Of a stretch of DNA of 64,000 nt, positions 37,559 to 46,800 are shown in pieces. Source of the DNA: Duganella aceris. Its GTDB lineage: Bacteria; Pseudomonadota; Gammaproteobacteria; Burkholderiales; Burkholderiaceae_D. Positions within the stretch are counted from its first letter, which is position 1. Each line of letters begins with the position of its first letter. Both the position numbers and the translations under genes were made by a program. The DNA is taken from contig NZ_JAADJT010000006.1 of NCBI RefSeq assembly GCF_011090165.1, positions 186,001-250,000 of the forward strand, given 5' to 3'. The notes beneath the pieces are model-generated. The model saw only the letters and a list, made by a program, of their open reading frames with translations, ran no database searches and was not told the DNA's origin.

Positions 37559-38237
37559 CCAGAAGACCCGCGAGCTGCTCAAGACCTATCTGGAGAAAAA
37601 CCAGTACGAAGTGCTGCTGTCGCATAACGGCGAGAGCTTCCTGGCCGAATTGCACGCGCACGCCGACCAGCTGTCGCTGGTGATCCTGGACGTGATGCTG
37701 CCCGACACCGACGGCTTCGTGCTGTGCAAGCAGGTACGGCAGCGTTCCAACGTGCCGATCATCATGCTGACCGCCAGCTCCGACGAGACCGACCGCATCG
37801 TCGGCCTGGAACTGGGCGCCGACGACTACATCGCCAAGCCCTACAGCCCGCGCGAGCTGCTGGCGCGCATCAAGGCCATCCTGCGCCGCACCGCGCTGGA
37901 GACGCCGTCGGCGCGCTACCATCGCTTCGTCGGCTTCACGCTGGACCTGATGGAACGCAAGGTGACCGACGTCGACGGCAACCTGGTGGCGCTGACCGGA
38001 CTGGATTTCCAGCTGCTCAAATATTTCACCGAACATCCCGGCGTGATCCTCGACCGCGGCCTGCTGTGCGAGGAAACGCGGGGCCGCGACGCCGGCCCGC
38101 TGGACCGTTCGCTGGACGTGCAGATCAGCCGCCTGCGCCTGCGCCTGAACGACGACGGCAAGCAGCCGGCGCTGATCAAGACCGTGCGCGGCGCCGGCTA
38201 TGTGTTTTCCGCCGACGTCAGCGTGTCCAGTGTCTAA
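37530..38237 (+). CDS. OmpR/GltR-type response regulator
   Basis: The 235-residue protein has a receiver domain (ILIVDDD, phospho-acceptor Asp54 in ILDVMLP, Lys in IAKPYSPREL) and a winged-helix DNA-binding domain (LDFQLLKYFTEHPGVILDR, DVQISRLRLRL, TVRGAGYVF). The start is GTG at 37530 with AAGGAG upstream, inside the end of the binding-protein gene. It is coupled to the downstream kinase, its expected phosphodonor. It resembles GltR of Pseudomonas, a regulator of sugar uptake genes; the targets here are probably the uptake cluster upstream. Confidence 0.93.
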   Translation: MRKILIVDDDQKTRELLKTYLEKNQYEVLLSHNGESFLAELHAHADQLSLVILDVMLPDTDGFVLCKQVRQRSNVPIIMLTASSDETDRIVGLELGADDYIAKPYSPRELLARIKAILRRTALETPSARYHRFVGFTLDLMERKVTDVDGNLVALTGLDFQLLKYFTEHPGVILDRGLLCEETRGRDAGPLDRSLDVQISRLRLRLNDDGKQPALIKTVRGAGYVFSADVSVSSV

Positions 38238-39690
38238 GCTTGCCGTCCGGCTGGGGCGCCTGTGGCCGGCCTCGCTGCTGGGCCGCCTGACGCTGGTGAT
38301 GGTGGCCGGCGTGCTGGTGACCCAGCTGGCCGCCAGCGCCATCTGGGCCAGCCAGCTGCGCGCCAAGTCGCAGGTGGAGGCGCAGTCGGCGGCGCAATAC
38401 GTGGCGCACAGCGCGTCCGGCGCGATCCGCTTCTTCCGCAGCCTGCCGCCGGCCTATCGGCTGCTGATCATCCAGCAGTTGCGGGAGATGGGCGGCACCC
38501 GCTTCTTCGTTAACCTGAACCACGCCTATCTGCCGATCGAGCAGATCGCCCCGCATCCGCTGGCCGACAGCATCATCGCCACCGTGGGCGAGACCTTGAA
38601 GAGCGACCTGCCGCATTCGCCCGGCTTCAAGCTGGCGTTCGCCTGGCCGGACCGGCTGGTGGTGGCGGAGCACGACGTGCGCCTGAACGACCTGCCGGAC
38701 GCCTGGGTGCAGCACGTGTTGCTGCTGCGGCCCAACCCGGCGCCGATCCTGGTGATCCAGACCGAGATCGAGCCGGGCAACTGGCTATACATGGCGGCGC
38801 TGATGCCGAACCCATATTTTTTGAACGGCAACGATCCTTTCGCCTGGGACCGCCTGATGCCGCAAGTCCTGTCGCTGGGCGTGGTGCTGTTGCTGTGCCT
38901 GCTGGTGGTGCGCTCGATCACGCGGCCGTTGGCGGCGCTGTCGGACGCCGCCGCCGCTTTCGGCCAGGGCCAGGACGAGGAGGCGCGGCCGCTGCCGGAG
39001 ACCGGCAGCCGCGAATTCATCAACACCGCCCGCGCCTTCAGCGCCATGCGCGAACGCATCCAGCGCTATATCGAGGACCGCGAGCGGCTGTTCATCTCGA
39101 TCTCGCACGACCTGCGCACCCCGATCACCCGCCTCAAGCTGCGCTCCGAGCTGCTGGACGACGAGGCGCTGCGCAACGAGTTCGAAGAGGATCTCGACGA
39201 GCTGGACATGATGGTCAAGGGCGCGCTGCAATGCGTCAAGGACAGCGACATCCACGAAAATCCGGCCGAGATCAAGCTCGACGCGGTGCTGGGACGCATG
39301 GTGCGCAGCGCCCAGCTGGCCGGGCATGCGGTGGGTTACAGCCCGTCCGGCGTCAGCGTGCGCGGCAAGCCGCTGGCGCTCAAGCGCGCGCTCGGCAACC
39401 TGCTCGACAACGCGCTGTTCTACGGCGCCCGCGCCGAGATCAGCGTCAGCGAGGAGCCGGGGACGGTGGTGGTCTGCGTGCGCGACCATGGCCCCGGCGT
39501 GCCGGAGGACGCCCTGGCCAGCCTGTTCGACCCGTATGTGCGGCTGGCCCACGGCCGCGAGCAGAACGACGGCGGCATGGGCCTCGGCCTGGGCATCGCG
39601 CGCAGCGTGATCGACGCGCACGGCGGCCAGCTGCTGCTGGTCAACCATCCCGAAGGCGGCCTGAACGCCATCGTCCGGCTGCCGGCTTGA
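38230..39690 (+). CDS. Sensor histidine kinase paired with the response regulator
   Basis: Counting from GTG 38230 the protein has 486 residues; an in-frame ATG at 38200 is a possible alternative. It has a membrane helix near residues 20-42, a periplasmic region of about 165 residues, a second helix (VLSLGVVLLLCLLVVRSI), HAMP, a dimerisation domain with His293 in ISISHDLRTPITRLKLR, and an ATP-binding domain (N box LGNLLDNALFYGA, G1 RDHGPGVP, G2 GGMGLGLGIARSV). The gene overlaps the regulator stop. The periplasmic domain is well placed to contact the upstream binding protein. It looks GtrS-like in layout. Confidence 0.92.
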   Translation: MSKLAVRLGRLWPASLLGRLTLVMVAGVLVTQLAASAIWASQLRAKSQVEAQSAAQYVAHSASGAIRFFRSLPPAYRLLIIQQLREMGGTRFFVNLNHAYLPIEQIAPHPLADSIIATVGETLKSDLPHSPGFKLAFAWPDRLVVAEHDVRLNDLPDAWVQHVLLLRPNPAPILVIQTEIEPGNWLYMAALMPNPYFLNGNDPFAWDRLMPQVLSLGVVLLLCLLVVRSITRPLAALSDAAAAFGQGQDEEARPLPETGSREFINTARAFSAMRERIQRYIEDRERLFISISHDLRTPITRLKLRSELLDDEALRNEFEEDLDELDMMVKGALQCVKDSDIHENPAEIKLDAVLGRMVRSAQLAGHAVGYSPSGVSVRGKPLALKRALGNLLDNALFYGARAEISVSEEPGTVVVCVRDHGPGVPEDALASLFDPYVRLAHGREQNDGGMGLGLGIARSVIDAHGGQLLLVNHPEGGLNAIVRLPA

Positions 39691-39810
39691 GCATCGGAAT
39701 TTGTCGTCCAGTCGGCGTTTTGTGCAGTTCGTCGCATTTTGCGCCGGACCCGGGGCGGTCATCTATATAGTCGTAAAATCGCCAAAGAACAACATAAGAG
39801 GAACCCGATA

Positions 39811-40578
39811 ATGAACAAGTTTTTCCAACTTGGCCTGCTGTTCGCCGCGTTTTGCGCCCTGTTCGGCCGCGCCGAGGCGGCCGACGAGGTCACCGAAACC
39901 CGCGTCATCACCATCGATGCCCGCGTGGTGCGGGTCAAGCTCGACGGCGTGATCGACCTGAAGTTGCGCCAGGGCGACGTGCCTTCGCTGCGCATCACCG
40001 GTGAAAAGCGCTACATGGAAAAGTTGACCGCGTCGCAGAGCGGCGATACGCTGCACCTGGAAACCGAGGGCCGGGGCGTCAAGCTGGGCCGCTCCACCGC
40101 GCGCGCCGAGCTGGTGCTGCCGAAACTGCGCGAAGTGGTGGCCGAGGGCGTCGGCACCACCGAGATCAACGGTTTCAGCGGCGACGAGCTGGACCTGACC
40201 ATGGACGGCGCCGGCAGCATGAAGGTGGTGTGCGATTACAAGTCGCTGAAGGCCAGCCTGGGCGGGGTCGGCAGCATGCATCTGTGGGTCAGCGAGAACG
40301 AGAGCGTCAGCCTGGACCTGGGCGGCGCCGGCTACATCACGCTGGGCGGGCGCAGCAAGCTGTTGAAGGCTAATATGGGCGGCCTGGGCAGCCTGAATGC
40401 GCAGAAGTTCGAGGCCGACGTGGTCAATGTCGACATGGGCGGGCTGGGCAACGCCACCGTCAACGCCCGGAGCGATGTGACGTTGAACCTGAGTGGCCTC
40501 GGCTCGGTAATCGTCTACGGCAAGCCCTTGAACCGCAACGTCACCGTTGACGGCCTGGGCAAGGTAGTTTGGAAATAG
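39811..40578 (+). CDS. Secreted DUF2807 (putative auto-transporter adhesin head, GIN domain) protein
   Basis: The 255-residue protein has a Sec signal (MNKFFQLGLLFAAFCALFG to AEAA) and then a repetitive beta-rich region. Short strands alternate with Gly turns: LDLTMDGAGSMKV, ASLGGVGSMHLWV, LDLGGAGYITL, ANMGGLGSLNA, VDMGGLGNATV, LNLSGLGSVIV, about 20 residues apart, consistent with the beta-helix of DUF2807. The function of the family is not established. GAGGAA precedes ATG 39811. Confidence 0.85.
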   Translation: MNKFFQLGLLFAAFCALFGRAEAADEVTETRVITIDARVVRVKLDGVIDLKLRQGDVPSLRITGEKRYMEKLTASQSGDTLHLETEGRGVKLGRSTARAELVLPKLREVVAEGVGTTEINGFSGDELDLTMDGAGSMKVVCDYKSLKASLGGVGSMHLWVSENESVSLDLGGAGYITLGGRSKLLKANMGGLGSLNAQKFEADVVNVDMGGLGNATVNARSDVTLNLSGLGSVIVYGKPLNRNVTVDGLGKVVWK

Positions 40579-40608
40579 ACCACACACCCAATACACATAT
40601 AACGCGAT

Positions 40609-41217
40609 ATGAAAAAATTCATACTAGCGATGGTCATCGCATTCGGCTGGCAACAGTCGGCGCTGGCCGGATTCGCCGAAGGGGCGACCGCCTACAACAA
40701 CAAGAACTATGCGGTGGCGTTGAAGGAAGTCCGTCCGCTGGCGCAGGCCGGCAACCCGGACGCCCAGCACTTGCTGGGCTTGATGTACTACATGGGACGC
40801 GGCGTGCCGCAGGACTACAAGATCGCGCTGCAATGGCATCTGAAGGCCGCGCAGAAGGGCAAGGCCGACGCGCAGTACGTGGTCGGCGCCATGTATTACA
40901 CCGGCAACGCGGTGATCCAGGACCACAAGCAGGCGGTGACCTGGTTCCGCAAGGCGGCCGAGCAGAACCATCCGGACGCGCAGCAGGTGCTGGGGCTGAT
41001 GTACCGTTATCACATGGGCGGCATGCCGCAGGATAACGTGATCGCCTACATGCTGTGGAATTTGGCGGCGGCCAACGGCTCGGCCAACGCGGTCGAGCAG
41101 CGCGCGGCGGTGATGAAGGCCATGAGCCACGAGCAGATCGAGGAAGGGCAGGCGCTGTCGTCGGCGTGGAAGCCGGGCACGCCGTTGCCGAAGCAAAGCC
41201 GCAGCGGTGGCGGTTGA
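40609..41217 (+). CDS. Secreted Sel1-repeat protein
   Basis: The 202-residue protein has a signal peptide (MKKFILAMVIAFGWQQSALA) and three to four Sel1-like repeats of about 36 residues: DAQHLLGLMYYMGRGVPQDY, DAQYVVGAMYYTGNAVIQDH, DAQQVLGLMYRYHMGG. Such solenoids mediate protein contacts; no enzymatic motif is present. It follows the DUF2807 gene by 30 bases and may share its transcript. Confidence 0.88.
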   Translation: MKKFILAMVIAFGWQQSALAGFAEGATAYNNKNYAVALKEVRPLAQAGNPDAQHLLGLMYYMGRGVPQDYKIALQWHLKAAQKGKADAQYVVGAMYYTGNAVIQDHKQAVTWFRKAAEQNHPDAQQVLGLMYRYHMGGMPQDNVIAYMLWNLAAANGSANAVEQRAAVMKAMSHEQIEEGQALSSAWKPGTPLPKQSRSGGG

Positions 41218-41239
41218 GCCGGTGTCGACCCGTTAAGGC

Positions 41240-41269
41240 GGGGTCGGACCCCGTACGGGGTCCGACCCC
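41240..41269. repeat. Perfect 30-bp GC-rich palindrome
   Basis: The arm GGGGTCGGACCCCGT is followed immediately by its exact reverse complement. Each arm itself contains a GGGGTC/GACCCC pair, so two smaller hairpins are also possible. It lies between the Sel1 and quinone oxidoreductase genes and looks like a dispersed intergenic (REP-like) repeat; a terminator is less likely because no T-run follows. Confidence 0.85.
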
Positions 41270-41321
41270 AGTTTCGCCGTGCGGGGTACAATCGCGCTTT
41301 CTTTGCAAAGGGCGAGTCATC

Positions 41322-42302
41322 ATGCGCGCAATCGAAATCACCCATCCCGGCCCGGCCGATGTCCTGAAACTGTGCGAACGCCCGATGCCCGTCGTTAAGA
41401 CCGGCGAGGTGCTGATCAAGGTGCACGCGGCCGGCGTCAACCGGCCCGACGTGTTCCAGCGCCTGGGCAACTACGCTCCGCCGCCGGGCGCCTCCGATAT
41501 TCCCGGCCTGGAAGTGGCCGGCGAGATCGTCGACGGCGACCTCGACTACACCACCTTCGATATCGGCGACCACGTCTGCGCGCTGGTGCAGGGCGGCGGC
41601 TACGCCGAATACGTGGTGGCGCCGATCCAGCAAGTGCTGCCGATCCCCAAGGGCTGGTCGATGCTGGAAGCGGCGACGATTCCGGAAAACTATTTCACCG
41701 TCTGGAGCAACGTCTTCGACCGCGCCCACCTGAGCGCCGGCGAAACCCTGCTGGTGCAGGGCGGCAGCTCCGGCATCGGCGTGGCGGCGATCCAGCTGGC
41801 CCGCGCGCTGGGCCACCGCGTATTCGTCACCGCCGGCAGCGACGACAAGATCGCCGCCTGCGTCAAGCTGGGCGCCGAGCGCGGCATCAACTACAAGACC
41901 GAGGATTTCGCCGCAGTCGCCAAGTCGCTGACCAATGACAAGGGCGTCGACGTGATCCTCGACATGGTCGGCGGCGACTACCTGCCGCGCGAAATCGCCT
42001 GCCTGGCCGACGACGGCCGTATCGCCATCATCGCCACGCTGGGCGGCGGCAAGGCCACGGTCGACCTGGGCCAGGTGCTGCGGCGCCGGCTGACCATCAC
42101 CGGTTCGACCCTGCGGCCGCGTTCGGCCGAATTCAAGGGCGCGATCGCCAAGAACCTGCTGGACAAGGTGTGGCCGCTGATGGCGGCGAAAAAAATCACG
42201 CCGGTGATCCATACCGTGTTCCCGCTGGAGCAGGCGGCCGCGGCGCATGCGCTGATGGAGAGCAGCACCCACGTCGGGAAAATCATGTTGCAGGTGATTT
42301 AA
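41322..42302 (+). CDS. Zinc-free NAD(P)H:quinone oxidoreductase (PIG3/Qor-like)
   Basis: The 326-residue protein is a medium-chain dehydrogenase of the quinone-oxidoreductase branch: VKTGEVLIKVHAAGVNRPD at the N-terminus, PGLEVAGEIV, ENYFTVWSNVFDRAHL and the nucleotide-binding VQGGSSGIGVAAIQLARALG. The zinc-ligand cysteines of alcohol dehydrogenases are absent. It probably reduces quinones or enones with NADPH in the cytoplasm. ATG 41322 gives the normal length; a -10-like TACAAT lies about 30 bases upstream. Confidence 0.9.
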   Translation: MRAIEITHPGPADVLKLCERPMPVVKTGEVLIKVHAAGVNRPDVFQRLGNYAPPPGASDIPGLEVAGEIVDGDLDYTTFDIGDHVCALVQGGGYAEYVVAPIQQVLPIPKGWSMLEAATIPENYFTVWSNVFDRAHLSAGETLLVQGGSSGIGVAAIQLARALGHRVFVTAGSDDKIAACVKLGAERGINYKTEDFAAVAKSLTNDKGVDVILDMVGGDYLPREIACLADDGRIAIIATLGGGKATVDLGQVLRRRLTITGSTLRPRSAEFKGAIAKNLLDKVWPLMAAKKITPVIHTVFPLEQAAAAHALMESSTHVGKIMLQVI

Positions 42303-42356
42303 GGCGAAAAGCGTGGCATTTTCGGCATTTTGACGGCGTCGCGGCCGCCCGCTGGT

Positions 42357-42386
42357 TTGACCGGGGTTGAACCCTCGCGTTAAAAT
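42357..42386 (+). promoter_or_regulatory. Sigma-70-type promoter of tpiA
   Basis: TTGACC and TAAAAT are separated by 18 bases, and the -10 element ends 26 bases before the tpiA ATG. Both elements are close to consensus in an otherwise GC-rich setting. Confidence 0.6.
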
Positions 42387-42412
42387 AGCGGGTTATTGAA
42401 TTTTAGGCTACT

Positions 42413-43159
42413 ATGCGACGCAAACTCGTGATCGGCAACTGGAAAATGAACGGCAACCGCGCCGCGAACTCGGCATTATTGTCGGGCATCGTCGCCGGCT
42501 TGAGCGACTTCGGCGCCGAATGCGCGGTGTGCGTGCCGGCGCCTTACCTGGCACAATGCCAGGCCGAACTCCAAGGCACCCCGGTCGCCTGGGGCGGCCA
42601 GGACGTCTCGGTCCACGCCAGCGGCGCCTACACCGGCGAGGTGTCGGCCGGCATGCTGGTCGATTTCGCCGCCCGCTACGTATTGTGTGGACATTCGGAG
42701 CGCCGCGCCTATCATAAGGAAAGCAGCGAACTGGTGGCGCACAAGACCGTGGCCGCGCTGGCCGCCGGCTTGACGCCGGTTGTTTGCGTTGGCGAAACGC
42801 CGGCGCAGCGCGAAGCGGGGGAGACCGAGGCCGCCATCTGCGGCCAGCTGCAGGCGGTGCTGGACCTGATCTCGGACGACGACGTCGCCCGGATCGTGGT
42901 CGCGTATGAACCGGTCTGGGCCATCGGCACCGGCAAGACGGCGACGCCGCAAATCGCCCAGGACGCGCATAGCTTCCTGCGCGCGCGCCTGGCGCAAAAG
43001 AATGCAACGGCGGCGGCCGGCGTACAGATCCTGTACGGCGGCAGCATGAAGCCGGATAACGCCAGGGAACTGATGGCGCAAGCGGATATCGACGGCGGCC
43101 TGATCGGCGGCGCCGCTTTAAAAGCCGGCGACTTCCTCGGTATTATTCAAGCGGTTTAA
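42413..43159 (+). CDS. tpiA: Triosephosphate isomerase
   Basis: The 248-residue enzyme interconverts dihydroxyacetone phosphate and glyceraldehyde 3-phosphate in glycolysis. Catalytic residues are visible: Lys in NWKMNG, His in CGHSERR and Glu in [11 protein letters not shown]; the phosphate loops [10 protein letters not shown] and GGAALKA are intact. It precedes secG by 47 bases, the usual order in Burkholderiales. Confidence 0.98.
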   Translation: MRRKLVIGNWKMNGNRAANSALLSGIVAGLSDFGAECAVCVPAPYLAQCQAELQGTPVAWGGQDVSVHASGAYTGEVSAGMLVDFAARYVLCGHSERRAYHKESSELVAHKTVAALAAGLTPVVCVGETPAQREAGETEAAICGQLQAVLDLISDDDVARIVVAYEPVWAIGTGKTATPQIAQDAHSFLRARLAQKNATAAAGVQILYGGSMKPDNARELMAQADIDGGLIGGAALKAGDFLGIIQAV

Positions 43160-43206
43160 GAAGCAGTAGTAAAACGATACAAACTTTTATTTTTGAATGG
43201 AATAAC

Positions 43207-43632
43207 ATGAACTCCTTGTTCAACCTGGTTATCGTAGTCCAAGTGGTCTCCGCAATCGCCATTATCGGCCTGGTATTGCTGCAGCATGGTAAAGGCGCCG
43301 ACATGGGCGCGGCTTTCGGTTCCGGCGCTTCGGGCAGCCTGTTCGGCGCCACCGGTTCCTCGAACTTCATGTCGAAGTCGACCGGCGTCGCCGCCGCGAT
43401 CTTCTTCAGCGCCACGCTGGCGCTGTCCTACATCTCGGCGCAGCACGGCAGCAACGTCAGCGGCGGCGTGATGGACAAAGCCCTGCCTGCCGCTCCTGCA
43501 CCGGCCCCAACTACCGGCGCGGCCGCGATCCCGACCGCGCCAGCGGCTGCTCCGGCAGCGGCCCCATCCGCCCCTGCGGCCGAGGCTCCGGCGCCGGCAT
43601 CGAGCTCGCCAGCAGCATCGATCCCAAAGTAG
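43207..43632 (+). CDS. secG: Protein translocase subunit SecG
   Basis: The 141-residue protein has two membrane helices (NLVIVVQVVSAIAIIGLVLL and about GVAAAIFFSATLALSYI) separated by the conserved cytoplasmic loop QHGKGADMGAAFGSGASGSLFG. It joins SecYE and aids SecA-driven export. The C-terminal 45 residues are an Ala/Pro-rich tail (APAPAPTTGAAAIPTAPAA), longer than in Escherichia coli SecG (110 residues) but common in betaproteobacteria. Confidence 0.96.
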   Translation: MNSLFNLVIVVQVVSAIAIIGLVLLQHGKGADMGAAFGSGASGSLFGATGSSNFMSKSTGVAAAIFFSATLALSYISAQHGSNVSGGVMDKALPAAPAPAPTTGAAAIPTAPAAAPAAAPSAPAAEAPAPASSSPAASIPK

Positions 43633-43796
43633 TATACTAATGAAATAGTATGTGAAATAATTGCATGCTGTTTCGCAACAGGTACGTTTTTGCTGACAGT
43701 TTTAGCAGTACATTAGCCCCTTAAGCTAGAAATACTGAGCGGCGTACAAAGAAGTAAAGATTTATCGTTTTTCTTCTTGTTTTAGCGCAATACGGA

Positions 43797-43825
43797 TTAA
43801 CAAGTGCGTGAAAACACAGTAGAAT
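43797..43825 (+). promoter_or_regulatory. Promoter of the tRNA-Leu gene
   Basis: TTAACA and TAGAAT are separated by exactly 17 bases, ending 11 bases before the first base of the tRNA. Transcription would begin within a few bases of the mature 5' end. The same transcript could read on into nuoA. Confidence 0.6.
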
Positions 43826-43836
43826 AGCGGCCTTAC

Positions 43837-43921
43837 GCCGACGTGGTGAAATTGGTAGACACGCTATCTTGAGGGGGTAGTGGCGCAAGCTGTACGAGTT
43901 CGAGTCTCGTCGTCGGCACCA
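43837..43921 (+). tRNA. tRNA-Leu (anticodon GAG)
   Basis: GCCGACG pairs with CGTCGGC as acceptor stem, followed by A and an encoded CCA. The anticodon arm CTATC-TTGAGGG-GGTAG carries GAG, reading CUC/CUU. A long class II variable arm and the T loop GTTCGAGTC confirm tRNA-Leu. It lies between secG and nuoA, as in many Burkholderiales. Confidence 0.97.
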
Positions 43922-44095
43922 GAAATTCAAGGCCAGCAAGGGAGTACTTCAATGTGTACCTGAGCTGGCTTTTTTACGAGGATGTGTCGTTCGATCCTGG
44001 TCTAAGCAGTTTTACGATTGGGACGAACGTTAAGAGCGCCGCAGCAGACCGCGGTGTGTCCTTTAAACCGACCGTTCAATTTAAGCTCATCAATC

Positions 44096-44455
44096 GTGAA
44101 CCTCGAAAATTATCTCCCCGTTCTGTTGTTCATCCTCGTCGGTCTCGGCGTAGGTATCCTTCCCCAGGTTCTGGGTCACATCCTCGGCCCCAACAAGCCC
44201 GATGCGGCCAAACTCTCCCCGTATGAATGCGGCTTCGAAGCGTTCGAAGACGCGCGCATGAAATTCGACGTGCGTTACTACCTCGTCGCAATTCTCTTTA
44301 TTTTGTTCGATCTGGAAACGGCATTCTTCTTCCCGTGGGGCGTATCCATGCGCGAACTGGGCTGGCAAGGTTTCGTGACGATGATGGTGTTCATCGCCGA
44401 ATTCGTGGTCGGTTTTTGGTATATCTGGAAGAAAGGTGCCCTTGATTGGGAATAA
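44096..44455 (+). CDS. nuoA: NADH-quinone oxidoreductase subunit A
   Basis: The 119-residue subunit has three membrane helices and the conserved [20 protein letters not shown] loop that lies near the quinone site, then [18 protein letters not shown]. The start is GTG at 44096, giving the family N-terminus [12 protein letters not shown]; upstream in-frame sequence is not family-like. It is the first gene of the 14-gene complex I operon, 174 bases after the tRNA-Leu gene. Confidence 0.96.
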   Translation: MNLENYLPVLLFILVGLGVGILPQVLGHILGPNKPDAAKLSPYECGFEAFEDARMKFDVRYYLVAILFILFDLETAFFFPWGVSMRELGWQGFVTMMVFIAEFVVGFWYIWKKGALDWE

Positions 44456-44458
44456 GCC

Positions 44459-44935
44459 ATGGCTATTGAAGGCGTATTAAACGAAGGTTTCATCACCACC
44501 TCGGCCGACAAGCTGATCAACTGGGCGCGCACGGGTTCGATGTTCCCGATGACGTTCGGTCTGGCCTGCTGCGCGGTCGAAATGATGCACGTGGGCGCTG
44601 CCCGTTATGACATGGACCGCTTCGGCGTGGTGTTCCGTCCTTCGCCGCGTCAGTCCGACGTGATGATCGTGGCCGGCACGCTGTGCAACAAGATGGCTCC
44701 GGCGCTGCGCAAGGTCTACGACCAGATGCCGGAACCGCGCTGGGTCATCTCGATGGGCTCCTGCGCCAACGGCGGCGGCTACTACCACTACTCCTACTCC
44801 GTGGTGCGCGGTTGCGACCGCATCGTACCTGTCGACGTCTACGTGCCGGGCTGCCCGCCGACGGCCGAGGCGCTGCTGTACGGCATCATGCAGTTGCAAA
44901 ACAAGATCAAGCGGACCAACACGATCGCACGCTAA
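44459..44935 (+). CDS. nuoB: NADH-quinone oxidoreductase subunit B
   Basis: The 158-residue peripheral subunit carries cluster N2, the last iron-sulfur centre before quinone. The adjacent cysteines of [11 protein letters not shown] plus those in [16 protein letters not shown] and [13 protein letters not shown] provide four ligands. It starts three bases after nuoA and its TAA overlaps the nuoC ATG. Confidence 0.98.
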   Translation: MAIEGVLNEGFITTSADKLINWARTGSMFPMTFGLACCAVEMMHVGAARYDMDRFGVVFRPSPRQSDVMIVAGTLCNKMAPALRKVYDQMPEPRWVISMGSCANGGGYYHYSYSVVRGCDRIVPVDVYVPGCPPTAEALLYGIMQLQNKIKRTNTIAR

Positions 44936-45525
44936 TGACTACACATTTAGAAAAACTGCAAACCGCCCTCGGCTTAGCCCTGGGCGATCGCGTTTCCACC
45001 ACCGTGGCGCTGGGCGAGATCACGCTGGTCGTGAAGTCCGCCGACTACTACAGCGTGATGCAAACGCTGCGCGACGATCCGTCGCTGGGCTTCGATCAGC
45101 TGATCGACCTGGCCGGCGTCGATTACCTGACCTACGGCGACGGCGCCTGGGACGGCCTGCGTTTCGCGGTGGTCGTCCATTTGCTGTCGGTGAAGCACAA
45201 CTGGCGCGTGCGCGTGCGCGCGTTCTGCGCCGACGACGACATGCCGCTGCTGCCGTCGCTGGTGCCGCTGTGGCGCGCCGTCAACTGGTACGAGCGCGAA
45301 GCGTTCGACATGCTGGGCATCCTGTTCGAAGGCCACAACGACCTGCGCCGCATCCTGACCGACTACGGTTTCATCGGCCATCCGTTCCGCAAGGACTTCC
45401 CGGTATCGGGCTATGTCGAAATGCGCTACGACCCCGAGCAGAAGCGCGTGATCTACCAGCCGGTCACCATCGAGCCGCGTGAAAACGTGCCGCGTGTGAT
45501 CCGCGAAGAAAACTACGGGAAGTAA
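44935..45525 (+). CDS. nuoC: NADH-quinone oxidoreductase subunit C
   Basis: The 196-residue 30-kDa-type subunit forms part of the connecting arm. The signature [20 protein letters not shown] and [20 protein letters not shown] is intact. ATG 44935 overlaps the nuoB stop (TAATG). It is a stand-alone NuoC, not fused to NuoD as in Escherichia coli. Confidence 0.97.
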   Translation: MTTHLEKLQTALGLALGDRVSTTVALGEITLVVKSADYYSVMQTLRDDPSLGFDQLIDLAGVDYLTYGDGAWDGLRFAVVVHLLSVKHNWRVRVRAFCADDDMPLLPSLVPLWRAVNWYEREAFDMLGILFEGHNDLRRILTDYGFIGHPFRKDFPVSGYVEMRYDPEQKRVIYQPVTIEPRENVPRVIREENYGK

Positions 45526-45528
45526 ATA

Positions 45529-46782
45529 ATGGCTGAAATTAAGAACTACACCCTGAACTTTGGCCCGCAACACCCGGCCGCGCACGGCGTGCTGCGCCTG
45601 GTGCTGGAGCTGGACGGCGAAGTGATCCAGCGCGCCGACCCGCACATCGGCCTGCTGCACCGCGGCACCGAGAAGCTGGCGGAACAGAAGACCTACCTGC
45701 AGTCGGTGCCGTACATGGACCGTCTCGACTACGTGTCGATGATGTGCAACGAGCACGCCTACGTGATGGCGATCGAGAAGCTGCTGGGCCTGGAAGTGCC
45801 GCTGCGCGCGCAATACATCCGCGTCATGTTCGACGAGATCACCCGCATCCTGAACCACCTGATGTGGCTGGGCGCGCACGCGCTCGACGTCGGCGCCATG
45901 GGCCCGTTCCTGTACTGCTTCCGCGACCGCGAAGACCTGTTCGACTGCTACGAAGCGGTGTCGGGCGCGCGCATGCACGCGGCCTACTACCGTCCGGGCG
46001 GCGTGTACCGCGACCTGCCGGACGCGATGCCGCAGCACAAGCCGTCGATCATCCGTTCGGCCAAGGCCGTGGCCGGCCTGAACGAACATCGCCAGGGTTC
46101 GCTGCTGGACTTCATCGAAGCGTTCACCAGCCGTTTCCCGACCTATGTCGACGAATACGAAACCCTGCTGACCGACAACCGTATCTGGAAACAGCGTACC
46201 GTCGGCATCGGCGTGGTCGCGCCGGAAGATGCGCTGGCGATGGGCTTCACCGGCGCCATGCTGCGCGGTTCGGGCATCCAGTGGGATCTGCGCAAGCACC
46301 AGCCGTACGAAGTGTATGACCTGATGGACTTCGATATCCCGATCGGCACCAACGGCGACTGCTACGACCGCTACCTCGTCCGCGTCGAGGAATTGCGCCA
46401 GTCCAACAAGATCATCAAACAATGCGTAGAATGGTTGCGCAATAATCCAGGTCCGGTCATGTCGGACAACCGCAAGGTCGCGCCTCCGGGCCGCGTCGAC
46501 ATGAAGACGAACATGGAATCGCTGATTCACCACTTCAAGCTGTTCACCGAGGGCTTCCACGTGCCTCCAGGCGAAGCATACAGCGCGGTGGAGCATCCGA
46601 AAGGCGAGTTCGGCATCTATCTGCTGTCGGACGGCGCCAACAAGCCGTACCGCATGAAACTGCGCGCTCCAGATTACGCCCACTTGCAGGCGCTGGACGA
46701 GATGGCACGTGGGCACATGATTGCCGATGCCGTGACCATCATTGGGACACAAGACATCGTGTTCGGCAGTATTGACCGCTAA
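45529..46782 (+). CDS. nuoD: NADH-quinone oxidoreductase subunit D
   Basis: The 417-residue 49-kDa-type subunit builds the quinone pocket with NuoB. Family landmarks are [20 protein letters not shown], the quinone-loop [20 protein letters not shown] and the C-terminal [12 protein letters not shown]. It starts three bases after nuoC. Confidence 0.98.
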   Translation: MAEIKNYTLNFGPQHPAAHGVLRLVLELDGEVIQRADPHIGLLHRGTEKLAEQKTYLQSVPYMDRLDYVSMMCNEHAYVMAIEKLLGLEVPLRAQYIRVMFDEITRILNHLMWLGAHALDVGAMGPFLYCFRDREDLFDCYEAVSGARMHAAYYRPGGVYRDLPDAMPQHKPSIIRSAKAVAGLNEHRQGSLLDFIEAFTSRFPTYVDEYETLLTDNRIWKQRTVGIGVVAPEDALAMGFTGAMLRGSGIQWDLRKHQPYEVYDLMDFDIPIGTNGDCYDRYLVRVEELRQSNKIIKQCVEWLRNNPGPVMSDNRKVAPPGRVDMKTNMESLIHHFKLFTEGFHVPPGEAYSAVEHPKGEFGIYLLSDGANKPYRMKLRAPDYAHLQALDEMARGHMIADAVTIIGTQDIVFGSIDR

Positions 46783-46800
46783 GTCCGAGAGGCAAAAAGA

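Noticed and set aside
26171..39690. The whole sugar cluster as part of the mannan locus
   Set aside because: The GTTTAG operators are confined to the lacI/GH5 promoter, lrgAB-lysR intervenes, and the GH20 enzyme points to GlcNAc-containing glycans instead.
41240..41269. Palindrome as a Rho-independent terminator of the Sel1 gene
   Set aside because: No T-run follows on either strand, and the perfect 15-base arms are longer than needed; a dispersed repeat is more likely.
43721..43939. Small minus-strand frame across the tRNA-Leu gene
   Set aside because: It is read through the antisense of the tRNA and has no homology signal; such frames are common artefacts over tRNAs.
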